Source of the DNA: Candidatus Gastranaerophilales bacterium | GTDB taxonomy: Bacteria; Cyanobacteriota; Vampirovibrionia; Gastranaerophilales; Gastranaerophilaceae | Length of the DNA: 64,000 nucleotides | Direction: 5' to 3' | NCBI GenBank assembly: GCA_944325865.1 | Contig: CALVBS010000003.1 | Span: forward strand, 75,223 to 139,222 | In this document: positions 26,072-35,342 of the stretch, in pieces | Numbering within the stretch: the first letter of the stretch is position 1 | Layout: the number at the start of each line of letters is the position of its first letter | The notes under the pieces: generated by a model | Seen by the model: the letters and a program-made list of their open reading frames with translations, nothing else | Database searches by the model: none | Told to the model about the DNA's origin: nothing | Made by a program: the position numbers and the translations under genes

Positions 26072-27460
26072 ATGAAGAAGTTTGCATGTTTATGGCTTTA
26101 TATTGTTGCAATAGTAGCCTCGTTGGGCGGATTGTTATCAGGTTATGATACGGGTGTAATATCCGGAGCCTTACTTTTTATTAATGAATCGTGGAATTTG
26201 TCTGATTCAATGCAGGGCATACTTGTAAGTTCCGTTTTAATTGGTGCGGTTATAGGTGCAGCTACAAACGGAATTCTTGCAGATATTTTCGGACGTAAAA
26301 AAATTATTATGGCCACAGCAATTATTTTTATAGTTGGTTCTATTCTATGCGGTTTGGCCCCGAATATTTATGTGTTGATTTTATCGAGAATTTTAGTCGG
26401 ATTAGCAGTTGGTATTGTTAATTTTGTTGTTCCTTTGTATTTGTCTGAAGTTTCACCGAAAGCTTTGAGGGGAACCTTGGTATCACTTTATCAATGGGCG
26501 ATTACAGCAGGTATATTATTTTCTTATTTTATAAACGCGGCATTTGCAGAGGCGGTATATAGCTGGCGTTGGATGCTGCTGGCAGGCGTTCTGCCTGGTA
26601 CGGTGCTGTTAATAGGTATGTGTTTTATGGGGGATACCCCACGATGGCTTGTAAGTAAAAACAGAGATGATGAAGCCAAAAAGGTATTCAAGAAAATTGA
26701 ACCTGATGCTGATGTGGAAATGGAAATTCAGCACATAAAGGAGACTATTAATGCGGAAAGCGGTGAATCAAATAAGAAATTCAGATTCAGAAAATGGATG
26801 ATAATGCCGTTTGTTGTCGGAATTGGTATAATGTTTGCTCAGATTTGCACAGGTATAAACACTATTATTTATTATGCACCGACTATATTTAAAAATGCCG
26901 GTTTTGATTCTAATTTAAATGCAATATATGCAACAACAGGTATTGGTGTTGTAAATTTCTTAATGACGATAGTTGCAATATATTTTACTGACAGATTGGG
27001 CAGAAAACCTTTGTTATATTTTGGTTTGACAGGTGTAATGCTTAGTTTGCTTGCACTGGGCAGTGCTTTCGCTTTTGAATCACTCCTCGGTGATAATTTA
27101 AAATGGGTTGCTGTCGGCAGTCTTGTAACATATATCATTTGTTTTGCAATGAGTTTGGGGCCTATCGGATGGATTATTGTATCAGAAGTTTTTCCTCTGA
27201 AAATTCGAGGGATTGCAATGAGTATTTGTACGGTTGCCAACTTTGCATTTAACTTTTTTGTCGTTGGAAGTTTTCCTGTACTTATGCACAGAGTCGGAGG
27301 TGCCGTAACTTTCTGGGGTTTTGCAGTTGTTTCATTCCTGTGTATAGTATTTGTTTACTTCTTTGTTCCGGAGACCAAGGGTATTTCGCTGGAGCAGATA
27401 GAATCGAACTGGTTAAAAGGCGTTAAGCCAAGAAATTTTGGGAAAGAGGTGTCTGAGTAA
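26072..27460 (+). CDS. MFS sugar porter (proton symporter type)
   Basis: The 462-aa protein has 12 predicted membrane spans and the sugar porter signatures: GGLLSGYDTGVISGALLFI near the N-terminus, DIFGRKK in loop 2-3, SEVSPKALRG, CTGINTIIYYAPTIFK, DRLGRKPLLYFG in loop 8-9 and PETKGISLEQIE at the C-terminus. This is the XylE/GalP/IolT group; it imports hexoses, pentoses or inositol with H+. The exact sugar cannot be read. GGGAG precedes ATG 26072. It ends 5 bases before the convergent response-regulator gene. Confidence 0.93.
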   Translation: MKKFACLWLYIVAIVASLGGLLSGYDTGVISGALLFINESWNLSDSMQGILVSSVLIGAVIGAATNGILADIFGRKKIIMATAIIFIVGSILCGLAPNIYVLILSRILVGLAVGIVNFVVPLYLSEVSPKALRGTLVSLYQWAITAGILFSYFINAAFAEAVYSWRWMLLAGVLPGTVLLIGMCFMGDTPRWLVSKNRDDEAKKVFKKIEPDADVEMEIQHIKETINAESGESNKKFRFRKWMIMPFVVGIGIMFAQICTGINTIIYYAPTIFKNAGFDSNLNAIYATTGIGVVNFLMTIVAIYFTDRLGRKPLLYFGLTGVMLSLLALGSAFAFESLLGDNLKWVAVGSLVTYIICFAMSLGPIGWIIVSEVFPLKIRGIAMSICTVANFAFNFFVVGSFPVLMHRVGGAVTFWGFAVVSFLCIVFVYFFVPETKGISLEQIESNWLKGVKPRNFGKEVSE

Positions 27461-27465
27461 GTTAG

Positions 27466-28134
27466 TTAAACGAGACCTTCCTTTAAAGCTTTTACTGCAG
27501 CCTGCGTTCTGTCATCTACAACAAGTTTTTGTATAATATTGCAGACGTGGGCTTTTGCTGTGTGTTCGGAGATTGTAAGCTCCTGTGCGATTTCATTATT
27601 GGATTTACCGTCAACAACAAGTTTTAGAACTTCGTATTCCCGTTGTGTAAGATTTGCGTGCTGTTCTTTGAACATTGCTCTGGACATTTGACGCGGCGGA
27701 ACTACTCCGCAATTTTTTTCTCTCAAGATAGGAACGGCCTGTGGATCAAGCCACATTGCACCGTCTTTGACTGTTCGTACAATCATTTTTAGAATTTCAA
27801 TGTTTATATCTTTCATAACATATGCACACGCACCGGCATGAAGAGAATCAATGACTTCCTGTTCTGACAAATGCGATGTAAGTATTATAATTTTGGCACT
27901 GCTGCTGTTTTCAATAATTCTTTTTGTGGCTTCAATTCCGCTTATATCAGGAAGTCCTATGTCCATTAGCACAACATCAGGATGTGAAATTTTATAATTT
28001 TCAATAGCTTCTTTTCCGCTCTGGGCTTCTGAAATTACTTCTAATTCTTTGTGCTCTTCAAACAAAGATTTAAGACCTACTCTCATAAGTTTATGATCTT
28101 CTACTAAAAGAATTCTGATAGGCGTTATCGGCAT
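27466..28134 (-). CDS. NarL/FixJ-type response regulator
   Basis: The 222-aa protein has a receiver domain with the acidic pair VEDHK (11-15), phosphorylated Asp in VVLMDIGLPD (D58), T/S and K toward 110, and a LuxR-type HTH at about 158-215 (LTQREYEVLKLVVDGKSNNEIAQELTISEHTAKAHV). A two-component partner kinase is not in the window. Its 3' end meets the sugar-porter gene. It is probably a cytosolic transcription activator; targets are unknown. Confidence 0.95.
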   Translation of the reverse strand: MPITPIRILLVEDHKLMRVGLKSLFEEHKELEVISEAQSGKEAIENYKISHPDVVLMDIGLPDISGIEATKRIIENSSSAKIIILTSHLSEQEVIDSLHAGACAYVMKDINIEILKMIVRTVKDGAMWLDPQAVPILREKNCGVVPPRQMSRAMFKEQHANLTQREYEVLKLVVDGKSNNEIAQELTISEHTAKAHVCNIIQKLVVDDRTQAAVKALKEGLV

Positions 28135-28406
28135 GGTTTTCTCCCCTGTTTATACTGTTTTCCTATCATATATATAACCCTGCGGATTTGCATTTTAATC
28201 ACTCCAGTAAAATTTTATTTTACTAATATTAATGTTTTATGAATTTGGATTAAAAAGTTAATAGAGAGGATAAATTGTGATGGGATTGTATTTAATTTTT
28301 ATTCTTAACAAAAATTTTATCTTTTAACAGTAGTATTTTTTTTATTTTGGTTTATCATGTACATTGATAGGATTACGTGAAAGGTAATTTAAAAAAAGGT
28401 TTTATT

Positions 28407-30026
28407 ATGAAATATTCAAGATACTCAACCATTATTGTAGGAAGCGGTATTGCAGGATTATATGCAGCTTTGAAAATTGAGCAGCAGGCAAACCTTCCTG
28501 ACGGCATTTTGCTTCTGACAAAATCGAAACTTGGAGAAAGCAATTCACGCTATGCTCAAGGCGGCATGGTTGCAGTTTTGAAAGAAAATAAAGCAGATTC
28601 TACTGCCTCTCATATTAGTGATACTATTAAAGCCGGAGCGGGACTTAGTGATTTTAATACTGTTAAATTTATTTCAGAGCATTCTGATACGGTAGTGAAG
28701 GATTTACTAAAGTTTGGCGTTGAATTTGACCGTGATGAAAATAATAATTTATGCTTTACAAGAGAAGCTGCTCACAGTGTAAGAAGAATCCTGCATTCAG
28801 GCGGGGATGCTACCGGTAAAATGATTGAAAAAGCTCTTTGCAGAAAAGTCAAAGAAAATTCTAATATTGATATTTATGAAGAGGGCACGGCAGTTGAACT
28901 TCTTGTCAACGGAAAATCCGAATGCAAGGGTATTCTTGTATTTAATAATTTTACGCATGAATATGAGGCGGTTTATTCACCTGTTGTTATTCTTGCAACA
29001 GGCGGTATCGGTCAGTTATATAAATATACAACCAATCCTGCAGGTGCAACCGGTGACGGGCTGGCACTTGCTTATAACGCAGGAGCTGTTATGCAGGATA
29101 TGGAATTTGTACAGTTCCATCCGACTGCACTTGCATTTGATGACGATGTGAACAGATTTTTGATATCAGAAGCTGTCAGAGGCGAAGGGGCAAAACTCGT
29201 TGATGCTGACGGAATTGAATTTATGCATAAGTATGACGAACGCAAAGAACTTGCCCCGCGAGATATTGTTACCCGTGCGAATTTTAATGAAATGCAGGAA
29301 CATAGCCTTGATAATGTATATTTGAATGCAACTTGTATTGATAAAGATGTTCTTTTTAAACGTTTTCCTAATATCGCTAATAAATGCCTTGAACACGGAA
29401 TCGATATTTCAAAAGATTTTATTCCTGTTGCACCTGCTGCTCACTATTTTATGGGCGGTATTAAGACAAATGTTGAAGGTGAAACTACTATAAAAGGGTT
29501 ATTTGCTATTGGAGAAGTCTCGTCAACAGGCCTGCATGGAGGTAACAGACTCGCTAGCAACTCACTTTTGGAATGTGTTGTTTGTGCTTATGAAACCGCA
29601 GAGTTTTTGAAAAAAGAACCTCTTGTTTCGCCTAAACAGATTGACGGTGAAATTAAGTCTATTATTGACCGATACGCTGAAGATGATTTTGATTTTGAAC
29701 CTGTTGATGTCGATGCTTTAAAAGCCGGATTAAAAGATATAATGTGGACTTATTGCGGAATTCTTCGCAGTGAAAAATCTCTTATTACCGCCCTTGAAAA
29801 ATTGGAAGAGTTAAAAAATAAATTCCCGAGACAGGATAAGTGTTTGAGCAAAGAAGAATATGAGTTTAAAAATATGCTTATTGTTGCAAAAATAATTGTT
29901 AATTCGGCTCTCAATCGTAAAGAATCAAGGGGAGCTCATTACAGGCTTGATTATTTGAATACTAATGAGGAATGTATTCACAGCCATATTTCTAAAAAAG
30001 ACGGAGAATTAGATTTTGTTAAGTAA
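28407..30026 (+). CDS. nadB: L-aspartate oxidase
   Basis: Flavoenzyme that oxidises L-aspartate to iminoaspartate in de novo NAD synthesis. Visible: IIVGSGIAGLYAALKI (FAD beta-alpha-beta), RYAQGGMVAV, AAHSVRRILHSGGDATG, ATGGIGQLYKYTTNP, PRDIVTRA and a HYFMGGI...GLFAIGEVSSTGLHGGNRLASNSLLE segment. The C-terminal helical region and length (539 aa) fit. I use the ATG at 28407; a GTG at 28377 is less likely. It overlaps the next gene, nadC. In anaerobes fumarate can replace O2 as electron acceptor. nadA is not in this window. Confidence 0.95.
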   Translation: MKYSRYSTIIVGSGIAGLYAALKIEQQANLPDGILLLTKSKLGESNSRYAQGGMVAVLKENKADSTASHISDTIKAGAGLSDFNTVKFISEHSDTVVKDLLKFGVEFDRDENNNLCFTREAAHSVRRILHSGGDATGKMIEKALCRKVKENSNIDIYEEGTAVELLVNGKSECKGILVFNNFTHEYEAVYSPVVILATGGIGQLYKYTTNPAGATGDGLALAYNAGAVMQDMEFVQFHPTALAFDDDVNRFLISEAVRGEGAKLVDADGIEFMHKYDERKELAPRDIVTRANFNEMQEHSLDNVYLNATCIDKDVLFKRFPNIANKCLEHGIDISKDFIPVAPAAHYFMGGIKTNVEGETTIKGLFAIGEVSSTGLHGGNRLASNSLLECVVCAYETAEFLKKEPLVSPKQIDGEIKSIIDRYAEDDFDFEPVDVDALKAGLKDIMWTYCGILRSEKSLITALEKLEELKNKFPRQDKCLSKEEYEFKNMLIVAKIIVNSALNRKESRGAHYRLDYLNTNEECIHSHISKKDGELDFVK

Positions 30027-30846
30027 TTTTTATATAGAAAAACATGTAAAGGATGCATTGCAGGAAGATATCGGGTTTGGTGACATTACAACGGAAAATC
30101 TTGCAGAGGACGGCGATTTTCTGAAAGCTGAATTGAATACACGTAATGAAGGAATTCTATGCGGAACAGATGTTTTCAAGACTGTTTTTAAAATTTTGTC
30201 AGATGATGTTAAAGTAAAATTTCATTTTAAAGATGGTGATATAATTAAAAAAGGCGACAAAATTGCCGATTTGGAAGGTCCTGCAAAATATCTTCTCATG
30301 GGAGAACGTGTTGCTCTTAATTATGTTCAGCGAATGAGCGGAATTGCTACAGAAACAAAAAAATATCAAGATGCAATAGGAAATTATCCTGCTAAAATTG
30401 TGGATACCAGAAAAACTACCCCTAATTTCAGAGCTTTTGAAAAATATGCTGTTTTTACCGGCGGCGGGCATATGCACAGATTTAACCTTTCTGACTGTGC
30501 TATGATTAAAGATAATCACATTCGTCTTGCAGGAAGTATTACAAAAGCAGTTAACAAATTGAGAGATAAAATTTCTTTTACTCATAAAATAGAAGTAGAA
30601 TGTGACACTTTTGAACAGGTTAAGGAAGCCGTTGCTGTCGGTGCGGATATAATAATGCTTGATAATATGGATTTGGAGACTATGAAAAGTGCCTGTGATT
30701 ATATAAATCACAGAGCTATCGTTGAAGCCAGCGGGAATGTTACGCTTGCAACTGTTAATAATATTGCAGCATGCGGTGTTGATATTATTTCATCAAGTGC
30801 CATTGTTGCAAAAGCTCCGACATTGGATCTGGCATTAGATATGTAG
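30016..30846 (+). CDS. nadC: Quinolinate phosphoribosyltransferase
   Basis: NadC condenses quinolinate with PRPP to nicotinate mononucleotide. Seen are ALQEDIGFGDITTENL, ALNYVQRMSGIAT, DTRKTTPNFRAFEKYAVFTGGGHMHRFNLSD, MIKDNH and the ASGNVT/IISSS phosphate loop. It starts at TTG 30016, within nadB and ahead of its stop (11-bp overlap), with GGAG 9 bases upstream; no ATG lies in a position that keeps the conserved N-terminus. The overlap means coupled translation with nadB. Confidence 0.93.
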   Translation: MLSNFYIEKHVKDALQEDIGFGDITTENLAEDGDFLKAELNTRNEGILCGTDVFKTVFKILSDDVKVKFHFKDGDIIKKGDKIADLEGPAKYLLMGERVALNYVQRMSGIATETKKYQDAIGNYPAKIVDTRKTTPNFRAFEKYAVFTGGGHMHRFNLSDCAMIKDNHIRLAGSITKAVNKLRDKISFTHKIEVECDTFEQVKEAVAVGADIIMLDNMDLETMKSACDYINHRAIVEASGNVTLATVNNIAACGVDIISSSAIVAKAPTLDLALDM

Positions 30847-30865
30847 TGTATATATAAAGTGTAGT

Positions 30866-30910
30866 AAAAACACTAAATGTTAAGAGGTTTAAGATTTAGT
30901 GTTTTCTTTT
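30866..30910 (+). terminator. Terminator of nadBC
   Basis: AAAACACTAAAT (30867-30878) pairs with ATTTAGTGTTTT (30894-30905), then a T-rich tail. Confidence 0.75.
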
Positions 30911-31029
30911 GTATCTTATATTTTACTTATTTTTATAAAAATAATTGTAAACTTTCTTAAAATTATTAGCAAAAAAAATTTTGCTTTGATTTAAAATAAA
31001 TGTACAGACAGTTAATTTAATGGTGGGAC

Positions 31030-31923
31030 ATGAAAATTAATTCAATATCAAATGATTTTACCCTGAAATCGGGTTATTTAGAGGTCTATAAAGACCCGCA
31101 TAACTCAAAGGATACGAGTGTGGGTTTGTGTGGAAAAAATAATAAGGAATATAATGTATCGTTTAACGGCGGCTTACCAATACAAAGTGAGGCTGCCGTT
31201 AATGCTATTAAGTCAAAAAAGATGAAAGCTCTTGATTGGCTCTTGAAATTTGTAAAAGACCACAATGTTTCAGGCAGTGCATTGATGGCGTTATTCCTTG
31301 CAGGTGTTTTAAGACCGCTTACGATTATGGCACTTCCGGGCAAAAAAGATAAGGAAGATAAAATTTATGCTTCCGGTCACTCAATAGCTTCCGGCTTAAT
31401 CGGTTTCGGTGTTTCAACGGTGTTGACTACTCCTTGGGACAACGGAGTTATGTCGGTTATGCAAAATTATCAAAAGCACTATGATACAGTAATTAAAAAT
31501 ATAAAAGATGGAACTAATGAAGAACCTGAACCTTTGAAATACAAGTTTGATATTTTAAATAAACGTTATGAAAGACTTGTAGAAATTGCTAAAGAACAGG
31601 GTACAAAGGCAACGGCTCTTGAAAAGAGAATGCTCAAAAAACAAATCGATAATATGGGCTTGATGATGAAAAACATTACGGAATGGGCAATCGCAGTTCC
31701 CCGTTCAATTCTTACAATCGCACTTATTCCGCCGATTTTGAAATATGTATTCGGAGTAGAAAAGAAAAAATCAGAGCCGGCACCGGTAAAAAAACATTCG
31801 GAAGAAGTGTTAAATAATGTCGAAAATTACAGAAAGATGACCGGAATGCCGTCTAAAGATTTTTATTCCAGTTTCCGTTTTGAACCGAAGTGGTTTAACC
31901 AGGCAAAAGGAGGTAACAACTAA
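31030..31923 (+). CDS. Lineage-specific membrane protein with SFNG leader
   Basis: The 297-aa product is not recognised. The leader ends in YNVSFNGG at 41-48, the motif shared by seven other proteins. Two hydrophobic segments follow (SGSALMALFLAGVLRPLTIMAL at about 80-100 and SIASGLIGFGVSTVL at about 120-134), and one near 230-250 (ILTIALIPPILKYVFGV). It is followed directly by a similar protein, and its TAATG junction shows coupled translation. GGTGGGAC before ATG 31030 acts as a ribosome site. Confidence 0.6.
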   Translation: MKINSISNDFTLKSGYLEVYKDPHNSKDTSVGLCGKNNKEYNVSFNGGLPIQSEAAVNAIKSKKMKALDWLLKFVKDHNVSGSALMALFLAGVLRPLTIMALPGKKDKEDKIYASGHSIASGLIGFGVSTVLTTPWDNGVMSVMQNYQKHYDTVIKNIKDGTNEEPEPLKYKFDILNKRYERLVEIAKEQGTKATALEKRMLKKQIDNMGLMMKNITEWAIAVPRSILTIALIPPILKYVFGVEKKKSEPAPVKKHSEEVLNNVENYRKMTGMPSKDFYSSFRFEPKWFNQAKGGNN

Positions 31924-32768
31924 TGCAAGTTTTAATGAATACAGTATCTCCAAAATATAACACATATAATAATTTTAATAATACTAATAAACAACAGTAT
32001 AATCAGCAGCCGTCATTCGGGGCAAATACCGATGAAGTTGTTATTAAGGTAGTAAAAAAATCTAATTTCCTTAAAAAAACAATAACAGCAATAAAATCTG
32101 TTCCGAAAAAACTTACACAGGCATCGGCCTGGCTTGTTCCTAAACTTTTTGATAACAAGTTTATGGATAAGTTGTCTGTAAAATTACAGAACAGCGATAA
32201 CTTATTCAAGCATTTTCTTGCAATAGGCTCTGCTATTACGAGCGGTATGTATATGTATAAAACTCTTCAGAATGACAAGTTAGATAAGGACAGAAAAAAT
32301 ACGCTCGCAGTTAATCAGTTCTTAACTTTTGTTCTCTCAACTGCCGGTGCTTATGCTATTGACGGTTCTATAAATGACTGGTGGCAGAAAATGACAGCAA
32401 AATATGCTGCCGCTTCTCTGGAAGATAAAACACTTTTAGATGATTTTGTGAAAGAGTTCAAAGAAGCAAAAGAAGAAAACAAGAAAATTAAAGCATTTAA
32501 TAAAACAGCGTCAGCAGCAGATAAGAAAGATTTGAAATCAGTAAGAGCAGATGCCTTTATAAAAGATCGTCTGGGAAAATATCTTGTTGACGCAAAAGAC
32601 AGAAGTCTGTTTATGGACAGGATTAAAGGTATGAGTTTCTTGAAATCAATGCTTGTATTTGCACTTGTTTACAGATACATTGTACCGGTTGCAGTTACAA
32701 AACCTGCAAATATCCTTTGTGAAAAATATCTTGCTCATAAGAAAAATGAAGAAAAAGATGACGATTAA
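31923..32768 (+). CDS. Lineage-specific membrane protein with PSFGAN leader
   Basis: A 281-aa product that shares the plan of the preceding one: a polar N/Q/T/Y-rich leader ending in QPSFGAN at 29-35, then a basic stretch, and hydrophobic segments near 93-110, 126-146 and about 247-265. The ATG overlaps the upstream stop by one base. No family is recognised. Together with 31030 and the 32857 CheR-like gene it forms a three-gene cluster in which every gene carries the leader. Confidence 0.6.
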   Translation: MQVLMNTVSPKYNTYNNFNNTNKQQYNQQPSFGANTDEVVIKVVKKSNFLKKTITAIKSVPKKLTQASAWLVPKLFDNKFMDKLSVKLQNSDNLFKHFLAIGSAITSGMYMYKTLQNDKLDKDRKNTLAVNQFLTFVLSTAGAYAIDGSINDWWQKMTAKYAAASLEDKTLLDDFVKEFKEAKEENKKIKAFNKTASAADKKDLKSVRADAFIKDRLGKYLVDAKDRSLFMDRIKGMSFLKSMLVFALVYRYIVPVAVTKPANILCEKYLAHKKNEEKDDD

Positions 32769-32783
32769 TTTTAATTTATAAAA

Positions 32784-32816
32784 GAACGGGTTGAGTTTAT
32801 TCAACCCGTTTTTTAT
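32784..32816 (+). terminator. Terminator of the 31030-32768 pair
   Basis: AACGGGTTGA (32785-32794) pairs with TCAACCCGTT (32801-32810) around GTTTAT-type loop, then TTTTTT. Confidence 0.8.
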
Positions 32817-32856
32817 CAAAATAGCAAATTTTAAATTTAGAGGTTTTCTAATTCAT

Positions 32857-33621
32857 ATGCTAATAACCCCTGTCTCAAATTGTAATTATAACACAAAACC
32901 TTCTTTTCAGAGCAATTCAAGAGTTGTTCGGGATAAGGTTGGCAATCTTTTATATCGAAATACTACTAACTTTTTCCGCAGTGATTTGAATTGGGAGGCA
33001 TTTGTCAGTTTTTTACGCAAGAAATACCGGAATGCAAACAAAGTTAATACTTATTGTTTCGGATGTTCAGACGGGTCGGAGCCGATGTCATTGGTTATGC
33101 TATTGAAAGAGCGGTTTCCGAATAGTAATGCAAAGTTTTTCCCAATACAGGCAAAAGATATTGATAGTACCGTAATATACGCCGCAAGGGGCAGTTATAT
33201 ATCTTTAGGAATATATGATTATACAATGATAAATATGTTTACCGGACAAAAGTTTCAAAAGTATTTTAAAATGCCAAATATGGCATTTGGAGAAGACCCT
33301 ATTCCGGTAAAGAAAATGATGGATTTTAACAGATATATTCAATATTCTGTCGGCAATATCAGTCATGGTATTTCAACTATTCCTTCTGAAAATTCTATTG
33401 TAATGTGTCGAAATTTCTGGCCGTATTTACGCTCAAATTCTGACAGATTAATGCTCGTAAAACAACTAGCCGCACAGTTGAGAAATAATTGTACTATTGT
33501 TGTAGGAAATTATGACAGAACTGCCGGAGTACATAATCTCCTAAAAAGTGTTGGTTTTACCCCAGTAGAAGGTGTCGCTAATGTTTTTGAAAATAAATCG
33601 AGGCTTGTTACTTTATTGTAA
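32857..33621 (+). CDS. CheR-like methyltransferase-fold protein with PSFQSN leader
   Basis: The 254-aa protein resembles the C-terminal SAM-binding domain of CheR: FRSDLNWEAFVSFL, CFGCSDGSEPMSLVMLL (like the CheR GCSTGEEPYSLAM loop), QAKDIDSTVIYAARGSYI (like AxDIDxxVLxxAxxGxY), NISHGI and VMCRNFWPYL (like VFCRNVLIYF). The catalytic fold is therefore clear, but the substrate is not: no chemoreceptor or Che genes are near. The start at 32857 is preferred because upstream codons lie in a terminator; the leader ends in KPSFQSN (14-20). Confidence 0.7.
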   Translation: MLITPVSNCNYNTKPSFQSNSRVVRDKVGNLLYRNTTNFFRSDLNWEAFVSFLRKKYRNANKVNTYCFGCSDGSEPMSLVMLLKERFPNSNAKFFPIQAKDIDSTVIYAARGSYISLGIYDYTMINMFTGQKFQKYFKMPNMAFGEDPIPVKKMMDFNRYIQYSVGNISHGISTIPSENSIVMCRNFWPYLRSNSDRLMLVKQLAAQLRNNCTIVVGNYDRTAGVHNLLKSVGFTPVEGVANVFENKSRLVTLL

Positions 33622-33688
33622 ACTTGCTAAAAAAACGCATTTGTAGTATATTCAAATCAGTGGTAATAAGTGGAAGATAAAAAGTAAA

Positions 33689-34666
33689 TTGGATTTAGAA
33701 GCGATAGCAAAAGAATGCAATTTGTTTGATGTCAGTGCGGATTCGGGTCTCGAAAATGTTATCCGCAAGATTAACTCTCTTGACGAACGATATGAAAGGG
33801 ATAATCTGGTTCTTATATACAATTACTTTTTGACTGTTTGCAAAGTTCCAGAGATACTGATGACAATTATTCAGTGTATTGACAGATTTAGAGATAAGTC
33901 TTCGTTAAGTCCGCTGTTAGATATCCTTTTATGGAAAATTGACGGCGACGAGTTAAAAAAAGAAAATTTTATTAATGTAAGGGTAATGGCGGCAAAAGCT
34001 ATAGCCAATATAAAGGATACTTCTGCTGTTACTCCGCTATTGTATTGCTTGAATAATAAGGATGAAAACTACAAGGTTCGTTTTGCATGTGCGGATGCAC
34101 TCGGCAGAATCGGGGACAGATATGCTGTTGCACCTTTGATTGATGTAGTTAAAGATGAGGATGAGCGTTCCGTTTATCTTAGAGAATCTGCGGCATCTGC
34201 TCTTGGCATGCTCGGAGATTTGAGAGCTGTTGATCCGCTTGTCAGTATTCTTGAAACTAAACAGGGGATTATTGATAAATTTACATTTTTGAAAGAAAGA
34301 GTTATTGAAGCACTCGGAAAACTTCGTCTTGATAATAACGATAGAGTTTTTAATGCATTAAAAAGTTCTTTGATGGATGAATCTTCTCAGATCAGGATTA
34401 ATGCCATTGAGGCTCTTATGGACTCAGACCATCCTGAAGCTTATGATGCCATAAAGAGTTGTTTGAATGATGTAAATGACGAAGTTAAGAAAAATGCCCT
34501 GATTGCTTTATATAATATGGTCGGAAGGCGTATTCTTGATGAGGTTATAAGAGAAACTGATTATCCGGATGTATTAAAAGTGGAAGCTGTTTCAATTCTG
34601 GAAGAGTATGAGCATGATGATGAAGATGAATTGACACAGCGGGTTCGCAGGGAGCTTGATGAGTAG
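33689..34666 (+). CDS. HEAT-repeat protein
   Basis: The 325-aa protein has 5-7 HEAT/PBS-lyase-like repeats, visible as recurring VRxxAAxALGxIGDxxAVxPLIxxLKDExxxVR (about 95-300). This fold binds proteins or chromophore lyase-type substrates. It starts at TTG 33689 with GGAAG 12 bases upstream; no ATG exists before the repeats. It is the first gene of a run ending at 39300 and overlaps queC at its end. An E-Z-type phycobilin role is not implied. Confidence 0.8.
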   Translation: MDLEAIAKECNLFDVSADSGLENVIRKINSLDERYERDNLVLIYNYFLTVCKVPEILMTIIQCIDRFRDKSSLSPLLDILLWKIDGDELKKENFINVRVMAAKAIANIKDTSAVTPLLYCLNNKDENYKVRFACADALGRIGDRYAVAPLIDVVKDEDERSVYLRESAASALGMLGDLRAVDPLVSILETKQGIIDKFTFLKERVIEALGKLRLDNNDRVFNALKSSLMDESSQIRINAIEALMDSDHPEAYDAIKSCLNDVNDEVKKNALIALYNMVGRRILDEVIRETDYPDVLKVEAVSILEEYEHDDEDELTQRVRRELDE

Positions 34667-35327
34667 TAGTAATAGTGCAGTTATCCTTTTGTCCGGAGGT
34701 TTAGATTCCTTGGTGAGTCTCGGGCTTGTAAGAAATGAATATGAAAAAATTCTCGCTTTGACTTTTGATTACGGACAGAAGGTCTTTAAGCAAGAAGCTG
34801 CTGCTGCTGAAAAAATATCGGAATATTATAATATAAAGTGTGAAATTATTAAGCTTGATTGGCTTAAAAATATTACAAATACAGCACTTGTTTCGGATAA
34901 TGAAGTTCCTGAGAATATAACGGATTACACCCTATCAATGAAATCTGTATGGGTTCCTAACAGAAACGGTTTGTTTTTAAATATAGCAGCCTGTTATGCT
35001 GATTCTTTCGGGTACTCTGATATTATCATCGGGGCAAATAAAGAAGAAGCCGCAACTTTTTCTGATAATACCGAAGAGTTTGTAAATAGAGTAGCCGCCG
35101 AATTTGAATATTCAACTCTGGTAAAACCGAAAGTCCGTGTTCCGTTGATAAAGTATGATAAACGAAAAACAGTTGAACTTGCACTGGAGCATAAAATGCC
35201 TCTGGATCTTGTATGGAGCTGCTACAATGATGGGGAAAAACACTGCGGAAAATGCGAATCCTGTATCCGTTTAAAAGCAGCACTGCAAGCCTGTGGGGAT
35301 TCGTACTTTATTAACAGACTTTTTTAG
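34659..35327 (+). CDS. queC: 7-cyano-7-deazaguanine synthase
   Basis: QueC makes preQ0 from CDG, ammonia and ATP for queuosine tRNA modification. Seen are the PP-loop ILLSGGLDSLVSL (residues about 9-21), FDYGQ, VPNRNGLFLNIAACYA, IIIGAN and the zinc site CYNDGEKHCGKCESCIRLKAAL with four Cys. Length is 222 aa, normal. The ATG at 34659 lies inside the end of the HEAT gene; TTG 34656 is also possible. folE2 at 51446 supplies an earlier step of the same pathway. Confidence 0.95.
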   Translation: MSSSNSAVILLSGGLDSLVSLGLVRNEYEKILALTFDYGQKVFKQEAAAAEKISEYYNIKCEIIKLDWLKNITNTALVSDNEVPENITDYTLSMKSVWVPNRNGLFLNIAACYADSFGYSDIIIGANKEEAATFSDNTEEFVNRVAAEFEYSTLVKPKVRVPLIKYDKRKTVELALEHKMPLDLVWSCYNDGEKHCGKCESCIRLKAALQACGDSYFINRLF

Positions 35328-35342
35328 GTTATAGTAAAGATT

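Noticed and set aside
30199-30711. 170-aa frame opposite nadC
   Set aside because: Shadow of the true coding strand; hydrophobic and F/S-rich as expected from the complement of AT-rich codons.
32791-32856. Upstream extension of the CheR-like gene
   Set aside because: Its codons lie within the terminator hairpin of the previous gene, and the conserved leader starts at 32857.
33689-34666. Phycobilisome lyase role of the HEAT-repeat gene
   Set aside because: HEAT repeats are general; no phycobiliprotein genes nearby.
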